A DNA stretch of 58,823 nucleotides from Bacteroidota bacterium (GTDB lineage: Bacteria > Bacteroidota > Ignavibacteria > Ignavibacteriales > Ignavibacteriaceae), in assembly GCA_021813585.1 (NCBI GenBank), contig JAKAJV010000096.1, forward strand, positions 1-58,823, given 5' to 3'. Under the pieces are notes generated by a model. It had not been told where the DNA came from. It was given only the letters and a program-made list of their open reading frames with translations, and ran no database searches. A program made the position numbers and the translations under genes. This document shows positions 27,861 through 38,243 of this stretch, one piece after another; position 1 is the first letter of the stretch, and every line of letters starts with the position of its first letter.

Positions 27861-30800
27861 ATGATTAGAAGAATAAATTTCCCTAGGATATTTGCGCTTG
27901 CCGTATACACAATAATTTTTAACGTACTTTTACATGGTCAGAGCTTCTCAGTTAAGCATTATTCCATAAAAGACGGAATACCCGGCCCAGCAGTACTCGA
28001 TGCGGTTCAAGACAGCTCTGGTATAATGTGGTTCGCTTCAAGGAAAAGTGTTTTTAGTTACGACGGATACGAATGGAAGACGTTTAATCCCGGTGACGGA
28101 ATCCCTCAAACTCTTTATATAAAATTAAAACTAGACTCAAAAGGCATCATCTGGGCTTTGCCTGGTGCTGCCAATAAAAATATTGTTTATTACGACGGCT
28201 ATCGATGGCACAGCCTTCCCGTAGTTGAATCGGTGAATGCAATTCAAAATGTTTCGTTCGATGTTTTTTATGAAAACAATTCCCCGGTTATTGCAGTAGG
28301 AACTTACGGAGGAGGGCTGTTCCTTTATAGAAATAAAAAGTGGGAAATTGTAAACAAAGACGCCGGGCTGCCAAGCAACAGGGTTAACCAGGTAAAAAAA
28401 ATCGGCAGCAAGCTTTATATTATGACTATGAAGGGTATTGCCGTTTTAGGGGATTTAAAGTATGTTAAACCGATTTTAAATATCCGGGAGCTGCCGGGCA
28501 AAAAAATATTCTCCGCCTATTTCGGCGGTAAGGACGGCGATAATGCAAGCGATTCATTGTTCTGGCTTATGGGCGAAAACTGGATAGGCTACGTACAAAA
28601 CAAAAAATTTTATCTCCTTTCTAGTAAACTTAATCTGCCTTTTATAAGATCGGGCAGCGATACTTATTTTCTTACGGGCGGATTCCGGGATATAATCTTT
28701 TTCGGTAACGGCAGTGCTCTTCTTTATCTTAATAAAGATACCGGGGAGATAAAATCTTTCAACCAAAAATCGGAACAATTTAGCGGAGGGGCAACATCAG
28801 TTTTTGTTGACAGGGAAAAAGACGTTTGGATTACTACCATGCGCGGAATAGATAAGGTTAAAGCCTCGCCGTTTGTAAACTATAATAAAAATTCCGGACT
28901 GTTAGAGGACGAGGTAACGGCCATCGATTGGTTTAACGACGGGACTATGGTGCTGGGCCATAACGACGGATTTTCAATTGGAAACGGAAACAGTTTCTAT
29001 AAGCTAAAATTCCCCGCTTACTCCGTGGGCTTTTCTCCCATAACTCGCATACTCGATGTAGCAAAGGATAAAAACGGGAACATTTGGTTTGCAGCCGCAC
29101 AAAGAGGACTCGGTAAATTAACTCCTCAAAGAAAAATTGTCTGGATTGTTAAGCCGAGCGTAATTTCATACTACTCAGTTGCAATTGATAAAAACAACAG
29201 GATATGGGTTGCCAGCGATAACGGCTTATCATTTATACGGGACGATAAATTGATACCGTTCAAGTCAATTGATCTTACCGGCTACACAATGAGAAAGATT
29301 GCGGTTTTAAAAGATTCAGCACTTGCAATTTGCACCAGCAACGGCGGGCTTGTTTTGTGGAAGGACAAAAATGCCCGAATCTTCAAATCGGATAATTCCG
29401 AAGGTAATAGCGTCTACTCCGTTTTTGAAGACGAAAAAGGAAGAATATTTGCAGGATGCTTCAACGGGTTGTACATAGTAAGAGGCAACGAATTAATTAA
29501 ATACCTGGATAAGGATTTCAGTATAAGCAGGCCTGTTTATTTCATAAATGAAAGGAAGGGCATATACTGGTTTGGCTTGGATAACGGAGTAATAAAATAT
29601 TCTGCCAAAGGATACCATACTTATACGTATATAGATGGCCTTGCGGGCTATGAGACCAACAGAGCCGCCGGAAAGTTCGACAGCAAAGGAAGATTCTGGA
29701 TTGGAATGGACAACGGCCTTTCATGCTATATCTCAAGCTATAATTCTTACAATAATATTAAGCCGCTTGCAAAGATACTTTTTCTAACCGATTCATTCGG
29801 GAAACACTACAGCTTAAATAAAAAGCTGAACCTGAATTATGACCGGAACTCGGTTATTATAAACTATATCGGAATTTCCTTCTTAGACGATGGGAAAATA
29901 AATTATAAGGTAACTATTAAAAATTTATCCGGCGACTGGAGCGATAGTTATTATACGCTAGATAGGAACGCAAGGTTCTCAAATCTTAAGCCTGGCAGCT
30001 ATATTTTTTCATTAAGCGCAGAAAATGTTAACGGCGTATGGAGCAGCACTATTTACAGCGCTGTTTTCAAAATTGAAAACCCTTTCTATAGAACGTGGTG
30101 GTTTATCTTTCTTAATCTTATTGTCATCGGTCTTATTTTTTATTCTATACAGACATACTTCTCTCAAAGAAAATATTCTGCCAACCTGGAAAAAGAAGTT
30201 AAGCTGCGTACAGTTTCACTAGCCAGAAGCGAGAAAAAATACAAGATGCTTCTGGAAACAGCAGGCGATGCCATTATTATATCCGATGCTGCCGGTGGAA
30301 AAATTATAGATGTAAACTTAAGAACAATTGTGCTAACCGGAATACCGCACGATAAAATAATAGGCAGCAGCTTGTTCGATCTCCTTAAACCGGGAACCGG
30401 CGAAAGATATAACACACTTAGGGAAAATCAATCGCTCTCTATAGAGACAACTATAAAAAATAAAGACGGCAAAGAAATACCGGTGGAGTTAAGTGCCAGC
30501 ACTATTGAGTTTGAAGGCGAGGTAATAATACAAAGCATTATACGGGATATTACCGAGCGGAAAAATTTTGAAGCTGAGCTGATTAAGGCTAAAGATAAAG
30601 CCGAGGAAAGCAGCCGTGTTAAATCTTTCTTCCTTGCGCAAATGAGCCATGAGCTTAGAACACCCATGGTAGGCATATTGGGCTATGCTTCCCTGCTGGC
30701 AGAAAGGCTCGAGGACGAAGAACTGAAAAACTTTTCCGAGAGCATGATTAGGAGCGGAAGAAGGTTAATGGAAACGTTGAATTCAATCCTGGACCTGTCG

Positions 30801-31316
30801 AAAATAGAATCGGAAAATCTTGAATTGCAGCCTGAGGTTTTCTATTTGGACAAAGCTGCTGAGACATCGGTAAATCTCTTCAGTAAGGCAGCAGCCGAAA
30901 AACAATTGTTTTTAAAACTTGATGTTAAAGAAAATAATTTGCCGGTTGAATTGGACTTAAAGCTTTTTGAACAAATTCTTAATAACCTGGTAAACAACGC
31001 AGTTAAGTACACTAAACGCGGCGGCATTACCGTAGAGATTGACAAGGAAACAATCGATAACAAAGCCTGTGGAGTGGTTAGAGTTATCGATACCGGTATC
31101 GGTATTCCGGAAGAAAGCAAGAAGATAATTTTTGAACCGTTCCGGCAGGTAAGCGAAGGCATAAGCAGACAGTTTGAAGGCACAGGCCTGGGCTTAACTA
31201 TTACCAAGAAATACGTCGATGCGATGTCGGGAAGAATTTCACTTGAAAGTAAAATAGATGAGGGCTCCGTTTTTACTGTAAAATTTCCTTTAAAAATTGT
31301 AAATTTTATTAGTTGA
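27861..31316 (+). CDS. Two-component propeller sensor histidine kinase (signal peptide - beta-propeller - Y_Y_Y - TM - PAS - HisKA - HATPase)
   Basis: 1151 residues. A signal peptide (about 1-26) is followed by a periplasmic two-component-regulator propeller (about 30-640) with many repeats of the form D-x-x-G-x-I/L-W-x-A/G followed by G-L. A Y_Y_Y domain spans about 662-738, a TM helix 746-767, PAS 790-900 (ends IIRDITERK), HisKA with His930 in QMSHELRTP and HATPase about 1030-1145 (VIDTGIGIP, GTGLGLTITKKY). This is the layout of Bacteroidetes hybrid two-component systems for polysaccharide sensing, but without the fused receiver/AraC output; the receiver is the separate next gene, 10 bases on. 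No RBS is evident before the ATG. No carbohydrate-utilisation locus is adjacent. Confidence 0.93.
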   Translation: MIRRINFPRIFALAVYTIIFNVLLHGQSFSVKHYSIKDGIPGPAVLDAVQDSSGIMWFASRKSVFSYDGYEWKTFNPGDGIPQTLYIKLKLDSKGIIWALPGAANKNIVYYDGYRWHSLPVVESVNAIQNVSFDVFYENNSPVIAVGTYGGGLFLYRNKKWEIVNKDAGLPSNRVNQVKKIGSKLYIMTMKGIAVLGDLKYVKPILNIRELPGKKIFSAYFGGKDGDNASDSLFWLMGENWIGYVQNKKFYLLSSKLNLPFIRSGSDTYFLTGGFRDIIFFGNGSALLYLNKDTGEIKSFNQKSEQFSGGATSVFVDREKDVWITTMRGIDKVKASPFVNYNKNSGLLEDEVTAIDWFNDGTMVLGHNDGFSIGNGNSFYKLKFPAYSVGFSPITRILDVAKDKNGNIWFAAAQRGLGKLTPQRKIVWIVKPSVISYYSVAIDKNNRIWVASDNGLSFIRDDKLIPFKSIDLTGYTMRKIAVLKDSALAICTSNGGLVLWKDKNARIFKSDNSEGNSVYSVFEDEKGRIFAGCFNGLYIVRGNELIKYLDKDFSISRPVYFINERKGIYWFGLDNGVIKYSAKGYHTYTYIDGLAGYETNRAAGKFDSKGRFWIGMDNGLSCYISSYNSYNNIKPLAKILFLTDSFGKHYSLNKKLNLNYDRNSVIINYIGISFLDDGKINYKVTIKNLSGDWSDSYYTLDRNARFSNLKPGSYIFSLSAENVNGVWSSTIYSAVFKIENPFYRTWWFIFLNLIVIGLIFYSIQTYFSQRKYSANLEKEVKLRTVSLARSEKKYKMLLETAGDAIIISDAAGGKIIDVNLRTIVLTGIPHDKIIGSSLFDLLKPGTGERYNTLRENQSLSIETTIKNKDGKEIPVELSASTIEFEGEVIIQSIIRDITERKNFEAELIKAKDKAEESSRVKSFFLAQMSHELRTPMVGILGYASLLAERLEDEELKNFSESMIRSGRRLMETLNSILDLSKIESENLELQPEVFYLDKAAETSVNLFSKAAAEKQLFLKLDVKENNLPVELDLKLFEQILNNLVNNAVKYTKRGGITVEIDKETIDNKACGVVRVIDTGIGIPEESKKIIFEPFRQVSEGISRQFEGTGLGLTITKKYVDAMSGRISLESKIDEGSVFTVKFPLKIVNFIS

Positions 31317-31325
31317 GAGGATAAT

Positions 31326-31763
31326 ATGAAATCTGAATTGGAAAATAGCCATATATTGCAGAAAGCCGACAGCCTTATTTGCAGGCTGCTGTTGGTGGAA
31401 GATGATCCGGTTGCGCAGGATGTTACAAAATTGTTTTTAAAAAACACTTGCGAAGTTGAAATTGCTAAAGACGGATATGAAGCGTTACAAAAGGTAAACA
31501 GCTCTCGTTATGATGCTATTTTAATGGATATAAATCTCGGCTCAGGTATGAACGGTATAGAGTCGGTGAAAAAAATCCGGGAGGTAGCAGGCTATGAGAC
31601 AACTCCTATTGTTGCGCTAACTGCTTACGCAATGAAAGGCGATAAGGAAAATTTTCTGGCCGCAGGCTGCACTCACTATCTTTCGAAGCCGTTCGATAAA
31701 AAATCATTGATCGAATTAATTAAGCAAATATTTTTTGGAGATGATTTGCAGGAATTTGTATAA
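31326..31763 (+). CDS. Receiver-domain protein paired with the propeller kinase
   Basis: 145 residues, a single receiver domain: acidic pair VEDDP, phosphoacceptor Asp68 in AILMDINLGSGMNG, Thr/Ala switch LTAYA and Lys in YLSKPFDKK. It is strikingly like the fused C-terminal receiver of the hybrid kinase at 20790-25145 (both read ILMDINLG..M.GIE and HYLSKP.DKK/.NKK). This indicates that one is the split form of the other. It lies 10 bases after the propeller kinase (RBS GAGAGGATAAT). No output domain, so signalling continues by phosphorelay or protein contact. Confidence 0.93.
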   Translation: MKSELENSHILQKADSLICRLLLVEDDPVAQDVTKLFLKNTCEVEIAKDGYEALQKVNSSRYDAILMDINLGSGMNGIESVKKIREVAGYETTPIVALTAYAMKGDKENFLAAGCTHYLSKPFDKKSLIELIKQIFFGDDLQEFV

Positions 31764-31818
31764 GCAGTAAAATACTTTTAGGTATTGTTTATTCGGGGTA
31801 ATTAAGCGAGGGCATTGC

Positions 31819-33438
31819 ATGAAGATTAGTACCAGAATTATTGTTTTGGTTACCGGTATATATATTATTGCTTCTGTTATCGTAATTTTTTTTGTTAACT
31901 ACACTATGAGGCAGCAAGCGATAAACGATGCGGGTAAAAAGGCACAGATTTTACTGAATCATAATCTGGCTTTGCATACTTATTTTTCGCACAATCTCAA
32001 ACCAAACCTATTCAAGGCAACCGGGGATTTTATTTCGCCCGATTATTTTGATCCCGTGTGGATGTCTTCCACCTATGCAGTAAGACAGATAGACGGATAT
32101 TCAAAGCTCCTTTCATCGGAAGATTATTACTATAAAGAATGTGCTGTAAATGCTCGTACAAATGAAAATGAAGCGGACTGGTACGAGAGATTGTTTATCG
32201 ATCAATTGAATAAAGATTCTTTGTTGATTGAAAAATCGGATATAAGAGCCTTTAACAATAAACTGTTTTTTGTTTCAATGAGGCGGGGTGAAGTACTTGA
32301 AAAAAGCTGCATTCGCTGCCACAGCGATCCGTCATACTCACCCTGGGGCTTGCTGGAACAATACGGCAGCAATAAAGGCTTTAACAGGAATTTAGGCGAC
32401 GTAGTTTTGGCAGTCTCAATAAGAATTCCGCTGGAGACGGCTTATGCCAACGCCGATAGATTTTCTATTTCCCTTTCCGGTATACTTCTATTTGTTCTCC
32501 TATGCCTGTCGTTCATATATATCTGGTTAAACAAAAGGCTGTTGTTTACACCAATTGAAGCGATCCGCTCCAAGGCGGATGAAATTTCTACTGATGTAAC
32601 AAAAGTAGGCGAAAGAATCCCTTTAAGTTTTGGCAGGGAATTAAACCAGCTGGCTAAGGCATTTAATGAAATGTCCTTAAGCCTGCGCAGGAACAGCGAA
32701 GAGCTTGATGAAAGAGTGAGAGAGAGAACCAGGGAGCTGATTGAGCTTAATGCAAGCAAAGATAAATTGATTTTATTAATCGCGCACGACTTACGAAGCC
32801 CGTTCCAGCCGATGCTGGGAGCGGCGGAATTATTGTCCGAAAATATTGAGGGCCTAAGCCAGGAAGAATTACAGAAAATAGGAAAAGAGTTATACTGTAT
32901 GCTTCACAATCAATATCAGCTTCTGGATAATCTTCTTAAGTGGGCTATGTTTCAGACGGGAAGAATTAAAATCGTTCCGCAGCCGCTTGATATAAGAGAA
33001 GTTGCAGACAATGCAATTGGACTGCTTAGCAAAAATGCGATTAATAAAGGAATAATGCTTGTTAATAAAATTGATACGGGTATTAATGTTATAGCCGATG
33101 AGCAGATGCTGTCTTCCATATTTCAAAACTTAATTTCGAATGCGATAAAATTTTCTTTCTCGGGCAGTTCGGTCATCATCGATATAAAAGAAGATTCGGA
33201 ATTCGTCGAGGTCTCTGTCTCCGATGAAGGGATAGGGATGACTCCGGAAGATATACATAGTGTTTTTCAAATTGGGAAAAAATTTACTACCAACGGTACT
33301 GCTGATGAAAAAGGTACCGGACTAGGACTTCTTTTATGCAAGGAGTTTGTGGAAAAGCTCGGAGGCGAGTTAAACATTAAAAGCAAGCCCGGGGCCGGCA
33401 GTCGTTTCAGTTTAACGCTTAAAAAAGAACCGGCCTAA
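31819..33438 (+). CDS. Membrane histidine kinase with a Tll0287-like (DUF3365) c-haem-binding sensor
   Basis: 539 residues. TM1 (about 7-27) and TM2 (about 217-238) flank a periplasmic domain that matches the DUF3365/Tll0287-like family: an alpha-helical start (LLNHNLALHTYFSHNLKPNL), Y/F-rich middle and a haem-attachment motif C164-I-R-C-H168-S. This family binds a c-type haem and is thought to sense redox or gas ligands. HAMP about 240-290, HisKA with His323 in LIAHDLRSP and HATPase about 425-537 (VSDEGIGM, GTGLGLLLCKEF). Core similarity to the kinase at 25166-27640 is high. It ends the kinase island; 56 bases separate it from the receiver gene. Confidence 0.9.
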   Translation: MKISTRIIVLVTGIYIIASVIVIFFVNYTMRQQAINDAGKKAQILLNHNLALHTYFSHNLKPNLFKATGDFISPDYFDPVWMSSTYAVRQIDGYSKLLSSEDYYYKECAVNARTNENEADWYERLFIDQLNKDSLLIEKSDIRAFNNKLFFVSMRRGEVLEKSCIRCHSDPSYSPWGLLEQYGSNKGFNRNLGDVVLAVSIRIPLETAYANADRFSISLSGILLFVLLCLSFIYIWLNKRLLFTPIEAIRSKADEISTDVTKVGERIPLSFGRELNQLAKAFNEMSLSLRRNSEELDERVRERTRELIELNASKDKLILLIAHDLRSPFQPMLGAAELLSENIEGLSQEELQKIGKELYCMLHNQYQLLDNLLKWAMFQTGRIKIVPQPLDIREVADNAIGLLSKNAINKGIMLVNKIDTGINVIADEQMLSSIFQNLISNAIKFSFSGSSVIIDIKEDSEFVEVSVSDEGIGMTPEDIHSVFQIGKKFTTNGTADEKGTGLGLLLCKEFVEKLGGELNIKSKPGAGSRFSLTLKKEPA

Positions 33439-33591
33439 GCCGGGTTTTGCCGGCGCTTATTAATTATTCAGCCCTTGCTTAAGACCTTTATTTTTCCTCA
33501 GTCTTTGCCTAATTTTACACATCAAAAATTTTGATTTTGAGAGCTTAATAATTTCGCAATCTTTCATCAAATAAGAATTAGGAGAAATTAA

Positions 33592-34884
<1,293 letters not shown>

Positions 34885-34921
34885 ATAGTTTACGTAAAAA
34901 CAAAAACAATTATTCACAAAT

Positions 34922-34950
34922 AAGTCCGGCTCTCACAAGGAGCCGGATTT
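34922..34950 (+). terminator. Hairpin between eno and the glutamine synthetase gene
   Basis: TCCGGCTC and GAGCCGGA form an 8-base stem with a TCACAAG loop, extended by A/T pairs and followed by TTTAAATT. It fits an intrinsic eno terminator, but ends only 10 bases before the next ATG, so it may also affect translation of that gene. Confidence 0.7.
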
Positions 34951-34960
34951 AAATTAAAAT

Positions 34961-36343
34961 ATGCCGAATAACTACCTTCAAACATGCAACAATTTAATCA
35001 AGAAAAATAAAATCGAGACGATCGACCTGAAGTGCATCGATCTGACCGGCAGGCTTCACCATATATCGCTTCCGGTTTTTCCGGGAATTTTGGATAAGCT
35101 TCTTAAGAACGGTGTCGGCTTCGACGGCTCTAGCTACGGGTTTAGAAAAGTTGAGAACAGCGATATGATTTTGATGCCCGATTTAAGCACTGCCGTCGTA
35201 GATCCTTTCAGAGAGTCTCCAACTTTAAGCTTTTATTCTCATATTATTTTAACCGACGGCAAGCGCTCGCCTTTCTCCCAGGACGTCGGGTATCTTGCAA
35301 AAAAAGCAGAGACTTTATTAAAGCGGTCCACCGGAGCCGACAAATCGTGGTGGGGCCCCGAGTTTGAATTCTATATCTTTTCCAATGTAGAGTACGATAC
35401 GCGCACTTCTACTTCTTTTTATAAAGTTGAGCACGCCGAGGAGTTTTATAAAAAGGCTTACCACGCAGCAAACCCGTTCGATATATATGACGACTTTAGG
35501 GACGAAGCCTGCAAGCTGTTAAAACTGTTCGGCATCAATGTAAAATATCATCACCACGAAACAGGGGAAAGAGGCCAGCAGGAAATAGAGACTTACTTTA
35601 CAGACCTGCTTACAACTGCGGACAATATTGTCTCAACTAAATATGCGCTGTTTAACTTTGCACGGGAAAAAAATCTGTTCATTACATTTATGCCAAAGCC
35701 GATGTACCAGCAAGCCGGCAACGGTATGCATCTGCATCTTTACTTAACTAAAAACGGCAGGAATGTTTTTTACAAGAAAGGCGAGTACGGGAATATTAAT
35801 GAGCTGGGAAGATATTTTATAGGCGGCATGCTTAAACACGGCCCGGCGCTTTCTGCATTTACAAACCCTAGTACAAATTCCTACAAAAGGCTAGTCCCCG
35901 GTTTTGAAGCCCCCGTAGCTTTAACGTACGGCAGCGGCAACCGCGCTTCGGCTATTAGAATACCGAACTACGTAACCAACCCGCAGGAAACAAGATTCGA
36001 ATACCGCCCGCCAGACGCAACAGCTAATCCTTATTTGTGTTTGGTAGCTATCCTGCTTGCCGGGATAGACGGTGTTGTAAACAAGATCGATCCGATAAAA
36101 GAAGGCTACGGGCCTTACGATAAAAATTTTCTTGAAAGCGAGCCGGATGCAAATATAAATTTTCTGCCGAGGAATCTTGCCGAGGCTCTTGACGCACTGG
36201 CCCTTGATAACGCTTTCCTTAGAAGAGGAAATATCTTTTCCGATGAGCTGCTGGAACAGTGGGTGAAAATAAAACAGGAAGAAATAATGTCTATAGGTAC
36301 AATGCCGCACCCGTTCGAGTATAAAATGTATTTCAATTTATAA
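34961..36343 (+). CDS. glnA: Glutamine synthetase, type I
   Basis: 460 residues. It makes glutamine from glutamate, ammonia and ATP. Conserved blocks: GVGFDGSSYGF, the metal-binding WWGPEFEFYIF, HHHETGERGQQEIE, FMPKPMYQQAGNGMHLHL, PSTNSYKRLVPGFEAPVALT-type nucleotide loop and ETRFEYRPPDATANPYL. The usual adenylylated segment of the beta subtype (DLPPEE context) is absent; the corresponding part reads PRNLAEALDAL, so it is a GSI-alpha-like enzyme not controlled by GlnE. The start has no recognisable RBS, the hairpin of the eno terminator occupying that position. No nitrogen-regulatory genes (glnB, amtB) lie nearby. Confidence 0.93.
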   Translation: MPNNYLQTCNNLIKKNKIETIDLKCIDLTGRLHHISLPVFPGILDKLLKNGVGFDGSSYGFRKVENSDMILMPDLSTAVVDPFRESPTLSFYSHIILTDGKRSPFSQDVGYLAKKAETLLKRSTGADKSWWGPEFEFYIFSNVEYDTRTSTSFYKVEHAEEFYKKAYHAANPFDIYDDFRDEACKLLKLFGINVKYHHHETGERGQQEIETYFTDLLTTADNIVSTKYALFNFAREKNLFITFMPKPMYQQAGNGMHLHLYLTKNGRNVFYKKGEYGNINELGRYFIGGMLKHGPALSAFTNPSTNSYKRLVPGFEAPVALTYGSGNRASAIRIPNYVTNPQETRFEYRPPDATANPYLCLVAILLAGIDGVVNKIDPIKEGYGPYDKNFLESEPDANINFLPRNLAEALDALALDNAFLRRGNIFSDELLEQWVKIKQEEIMSIGTMPHPFEYKMYFNL

Positions 36344-36413
36344 GTACATATTTCGAAATAATTAATTCGACGGTTCTTTGTTCTACTTTTTGCGGGACTG
36401 CAATTGATAAAAG

Positions 36414-36444
36414 GGGATAATGCGAAAGTTGTCCGCATTATCCC
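36414..36444. terminator. Perfect 11-base hairpin between glutamine synthetase and a convergent membrane-protein gene
   Basis: GGGATAATGCG (36414-36424) pairs exactly with CGCATTATCCC (36434-36444) across a 9-base loop. It has no strong T run on either side, but its position between convergent genes fits a bidirectional terminator. Confidence 0.55.
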
Positions 36445-36497
36445 GTAATCAAAATTACTTAAGAAATAAATTGAAGGAATACATCTCGGCGCGCGTC

Positions 36498-36752
36498 TTA
36501 CCGGAAGCTGTGGTACATAGAGGCAAATAACGCCCCAAAGACCAATACCCACAACACTATGCCGATAACAGCCCAGAGCAAGCTGGCTTTTGCCCAATTA
36601 GCTTTGCTGGGGTTTGTGCTTGAGCCGAATGCCCAAACAAAGAGCATAATAATATTCACCAGAGGTATTACGCAAATCAGCATTGTAAGCATCCAGTCGC
36701 CGAATCTTACCGGCTCGTACTGCTTAACTACAGGTGCATTCAAGTCTTCCAT
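36498..36752 (-). CDS. Small two-helix membrane protein, uncharacterised
   Basis: 84 residues with two hydrophobic helices (about 22-43 and 59-79) separated by the loop GSSTNPSKANWAKAS. The pattern VRFGDWMLTMLICVIPLVNI then FVWAFGSSTNPSK is shared with small Bacteroidota/Chlorobi membrane proteins I recognise only as uncharacterised. RBS AGGAGA is 6 bases before the ATG, supporting a real gene. It is monocistronic on the minus strand and converges on glutamine synthetase. Confidence 0.8.
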   Translation of the reverse strand: MEDLNAPVVKQYEPVRFGDWMLTMLICVIPLVNIIMLFVWAFGSSTNPSKANWAKASLLWAVIGIVLWVLVFGALFASMYHSFR

Positions 36753-37017
36753 TTTATCTCCTGTTATTTGTGAAATAATTAAGTTGTTAAATGATGACGG
36801 AATTTAGAGCATAGATTATATTGCAAACGTGTGTGGTATAAAAATACTTTTATCATATTGTTTATAAGCTGCAGATGAAGCGTAGATCCCTAAACTAACT
36901 TCAATGTGATTGTAACTTAAAATTTAATTTAATTTTAGTCAATAATAATATTTAAAAATTAATTCTTAATTTTGGTCGTTTCAAACTTATACTTTACGCA
37001 ACAAATATTTTTTGCCT

Positions 37018-37908
37018 ATGCCTTATCTCGGAGAGCTCAGCGCTTTACTAACTTCGTTCTGCTGGTCGGGCTCATCGTTTGCTTTTTCCAGTGCAGCCAA
37101 CAGAATCGGGTCTGTTCAATTAAATATTAATAGGATGCTGCTGGCTGCTGTCTTCCTTTATCTGACAATTTCCTTTGCAGGCATCAAGTACAGCCTTTCT
37201 TATTACCAGATAGAATACCTTGTGCTCAGCGGGGCTATAGGACTGGTCTTCGGCGATACTTTTCTATTCAAATCTTACCAGCATATAGGTGCGAGGATAA
37301 GTATGCTGTTAATGGCAACCTCTCCGCTTATGAGCGCCCTGCTGGCGTATCTTTTTTTAAATGAAACTCTATCAATATGGGGGATTACAGGTATTGCCGT
37401 TACTATAGGAGGAGTTGCCTTAGTAATAATGGAAAAAAGCGAGATACCCTCTTCCGGTTATAAGATTAGCAAAATCGGAATCTTCTACGGGTTAATGGGG
37501 GCATTAGGCCAGGCGGTGGGATTAATTTTCGCAAAGTATGCCTTCAACACGGGAGTAATAAACGGCTTTGTTGCAACCTTTATCCGCATTCTCTCTGCCA
37601 TAATTATTATGCTGCCTATTATTATTTTTGCCCGCCGGTATAAAAATCCGTTTAAATTATTTTTAAATGATGCCAGGGCCTTTACTTCAATGGTAACCGG
37701 GACAATATTAGGGCCGTATCTTGGCATTACGCTCAGCTTAATCGCAATAGAAAATGCAAAGGTTGGTATTGCTGCTACTTTAATGTCTACCATGCCTATA
37801 ACAATGCTGCCGATTTCACGTTACATTTTTAAAGAGATTATAAATTGGCGTGCGATAATAGGCGCAGTATTGGCCGTAGCTGGTGTGGGAATTTTATTTT
37901 TAAAATAA
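37018..37908 (+). CDS. DMT-superfamily (EamA) transporter
   Basis: 296 residues from ATG 37018; the frame is also open from TTG 37012, adding two residues. Two EamA repeats (about 8-140 and 152-295) give ten predicted membrane helices with short loops. Markers are GLVFGDTFLFKSYQHIG and the mirrored GPYLGITLSLIAIENAKVG. Such proteins export or import small metabolites such as amino acids or their derivatives; the substrate is not predictable. It is monocistronic, flanked by repeat-rich gaps, and no clear RBS is seen. Confidence 0.9.
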   Translation: MPYLGELSALLTSFCWSGSSFAFSSAANRIGSVQLNINRMLLAAVFLYLTISFAGIKYSLSYYQIEYLVLSGAIGLVFGDTFLFKSYQHIGARISMLLMATSPLMSALLAYLFLNETLSIWGITGIAVTIGGVALVIMEKSEIPSSGYKISKIGIFYGLMGALGQAVGLIFAKYAFNTGVINGFVATFIRILSAIIIMLPIIIFARRYKNPFKLFLNDARAFTSMVTGTILGPYLGITLSLIAIENAKVGIAATLMSTMPITMLPISRYIFKEIINWRAIIGAVLAVAGVGILFLK

Positions 37909-38077
37909 GCTGCATAAGGGAAAAATAATTTTCCGCAGGTCCTGTTAAATTGGTTTATGGGAGTAAGAATGCAGGCTGGTCCGGAAGCCTATGGTATTGC
38001 CGCTTAAATCTTTGTCACCTCGGGATTTTTCATGTCAAGATATTTTAATGGTTAAACATGTTCCATCTTCCGTCTAC

Positions 38078-38099
38078 CATCTTCCATTGCGGCCTGCCT
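38078..38099. repeat. Dispersed repeat fragment (inverted copy of 16358-16379)
   Basis: Exact reverse complement of the 22-base block at 16358-16379. It is followed by TGCCGGTAGAGC, and directly adjoins the left end of the MITE-like element. Confidence 0.6.
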
Positions 38100-38106
38100 G
38101 CCGGTA

Positions 38107-38224
38107 GAGCGTGTTGCAGAACTCGAGTGCAGGCAGTCATGGTCCAAACCATGACTGAATTGTGAGTTTTTTATGTCACGGAATGGTCCGTGACATCCCA
38201 GTTTTACAGTTCTGCAACAGGCTC
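38107..38224. mobile_element. MITE-like element with three palindromes
   Basis: Terminal inverted repeats GAGCGTGTTGCAGAACT (38107-38123) and AGTTCTGCAACAGGCTC (38208-38224) match at 16 of 17 positions, with the inner 12 perfect. Inside are two strong hairpins: CAGTCATGGT-CCAA-ACCATGACTG (38133-38156) and TGTCACGGA-ATGG-TCCGTGACA (38174-38195). No ORF. The organisation is like that of the element at 20595-20739 but the sequences differ, so it is a second family. Confidence 0.6.
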
Positions 38225-38243
38225 GGTAGGCAAGCTTGCCGCG

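Larger units (their letters stand above)
37909..38243. other. 335-base gene-free stretch with repeats
   Basis: Contains the inverted copy of the 22-base dispersed repeat (38078-38099), a MITE-like element with three palindromes (38107-38224) and the GGCAAGCTTGCC palindrome at its right edge. No coding signal seen. Confidence 0.6.

Noticed and set aside
30842-31447. 201-residue minus-strand frame over the propeller kinase end
   Set aside because: Shadow of the ATPase and receiver coding strand.
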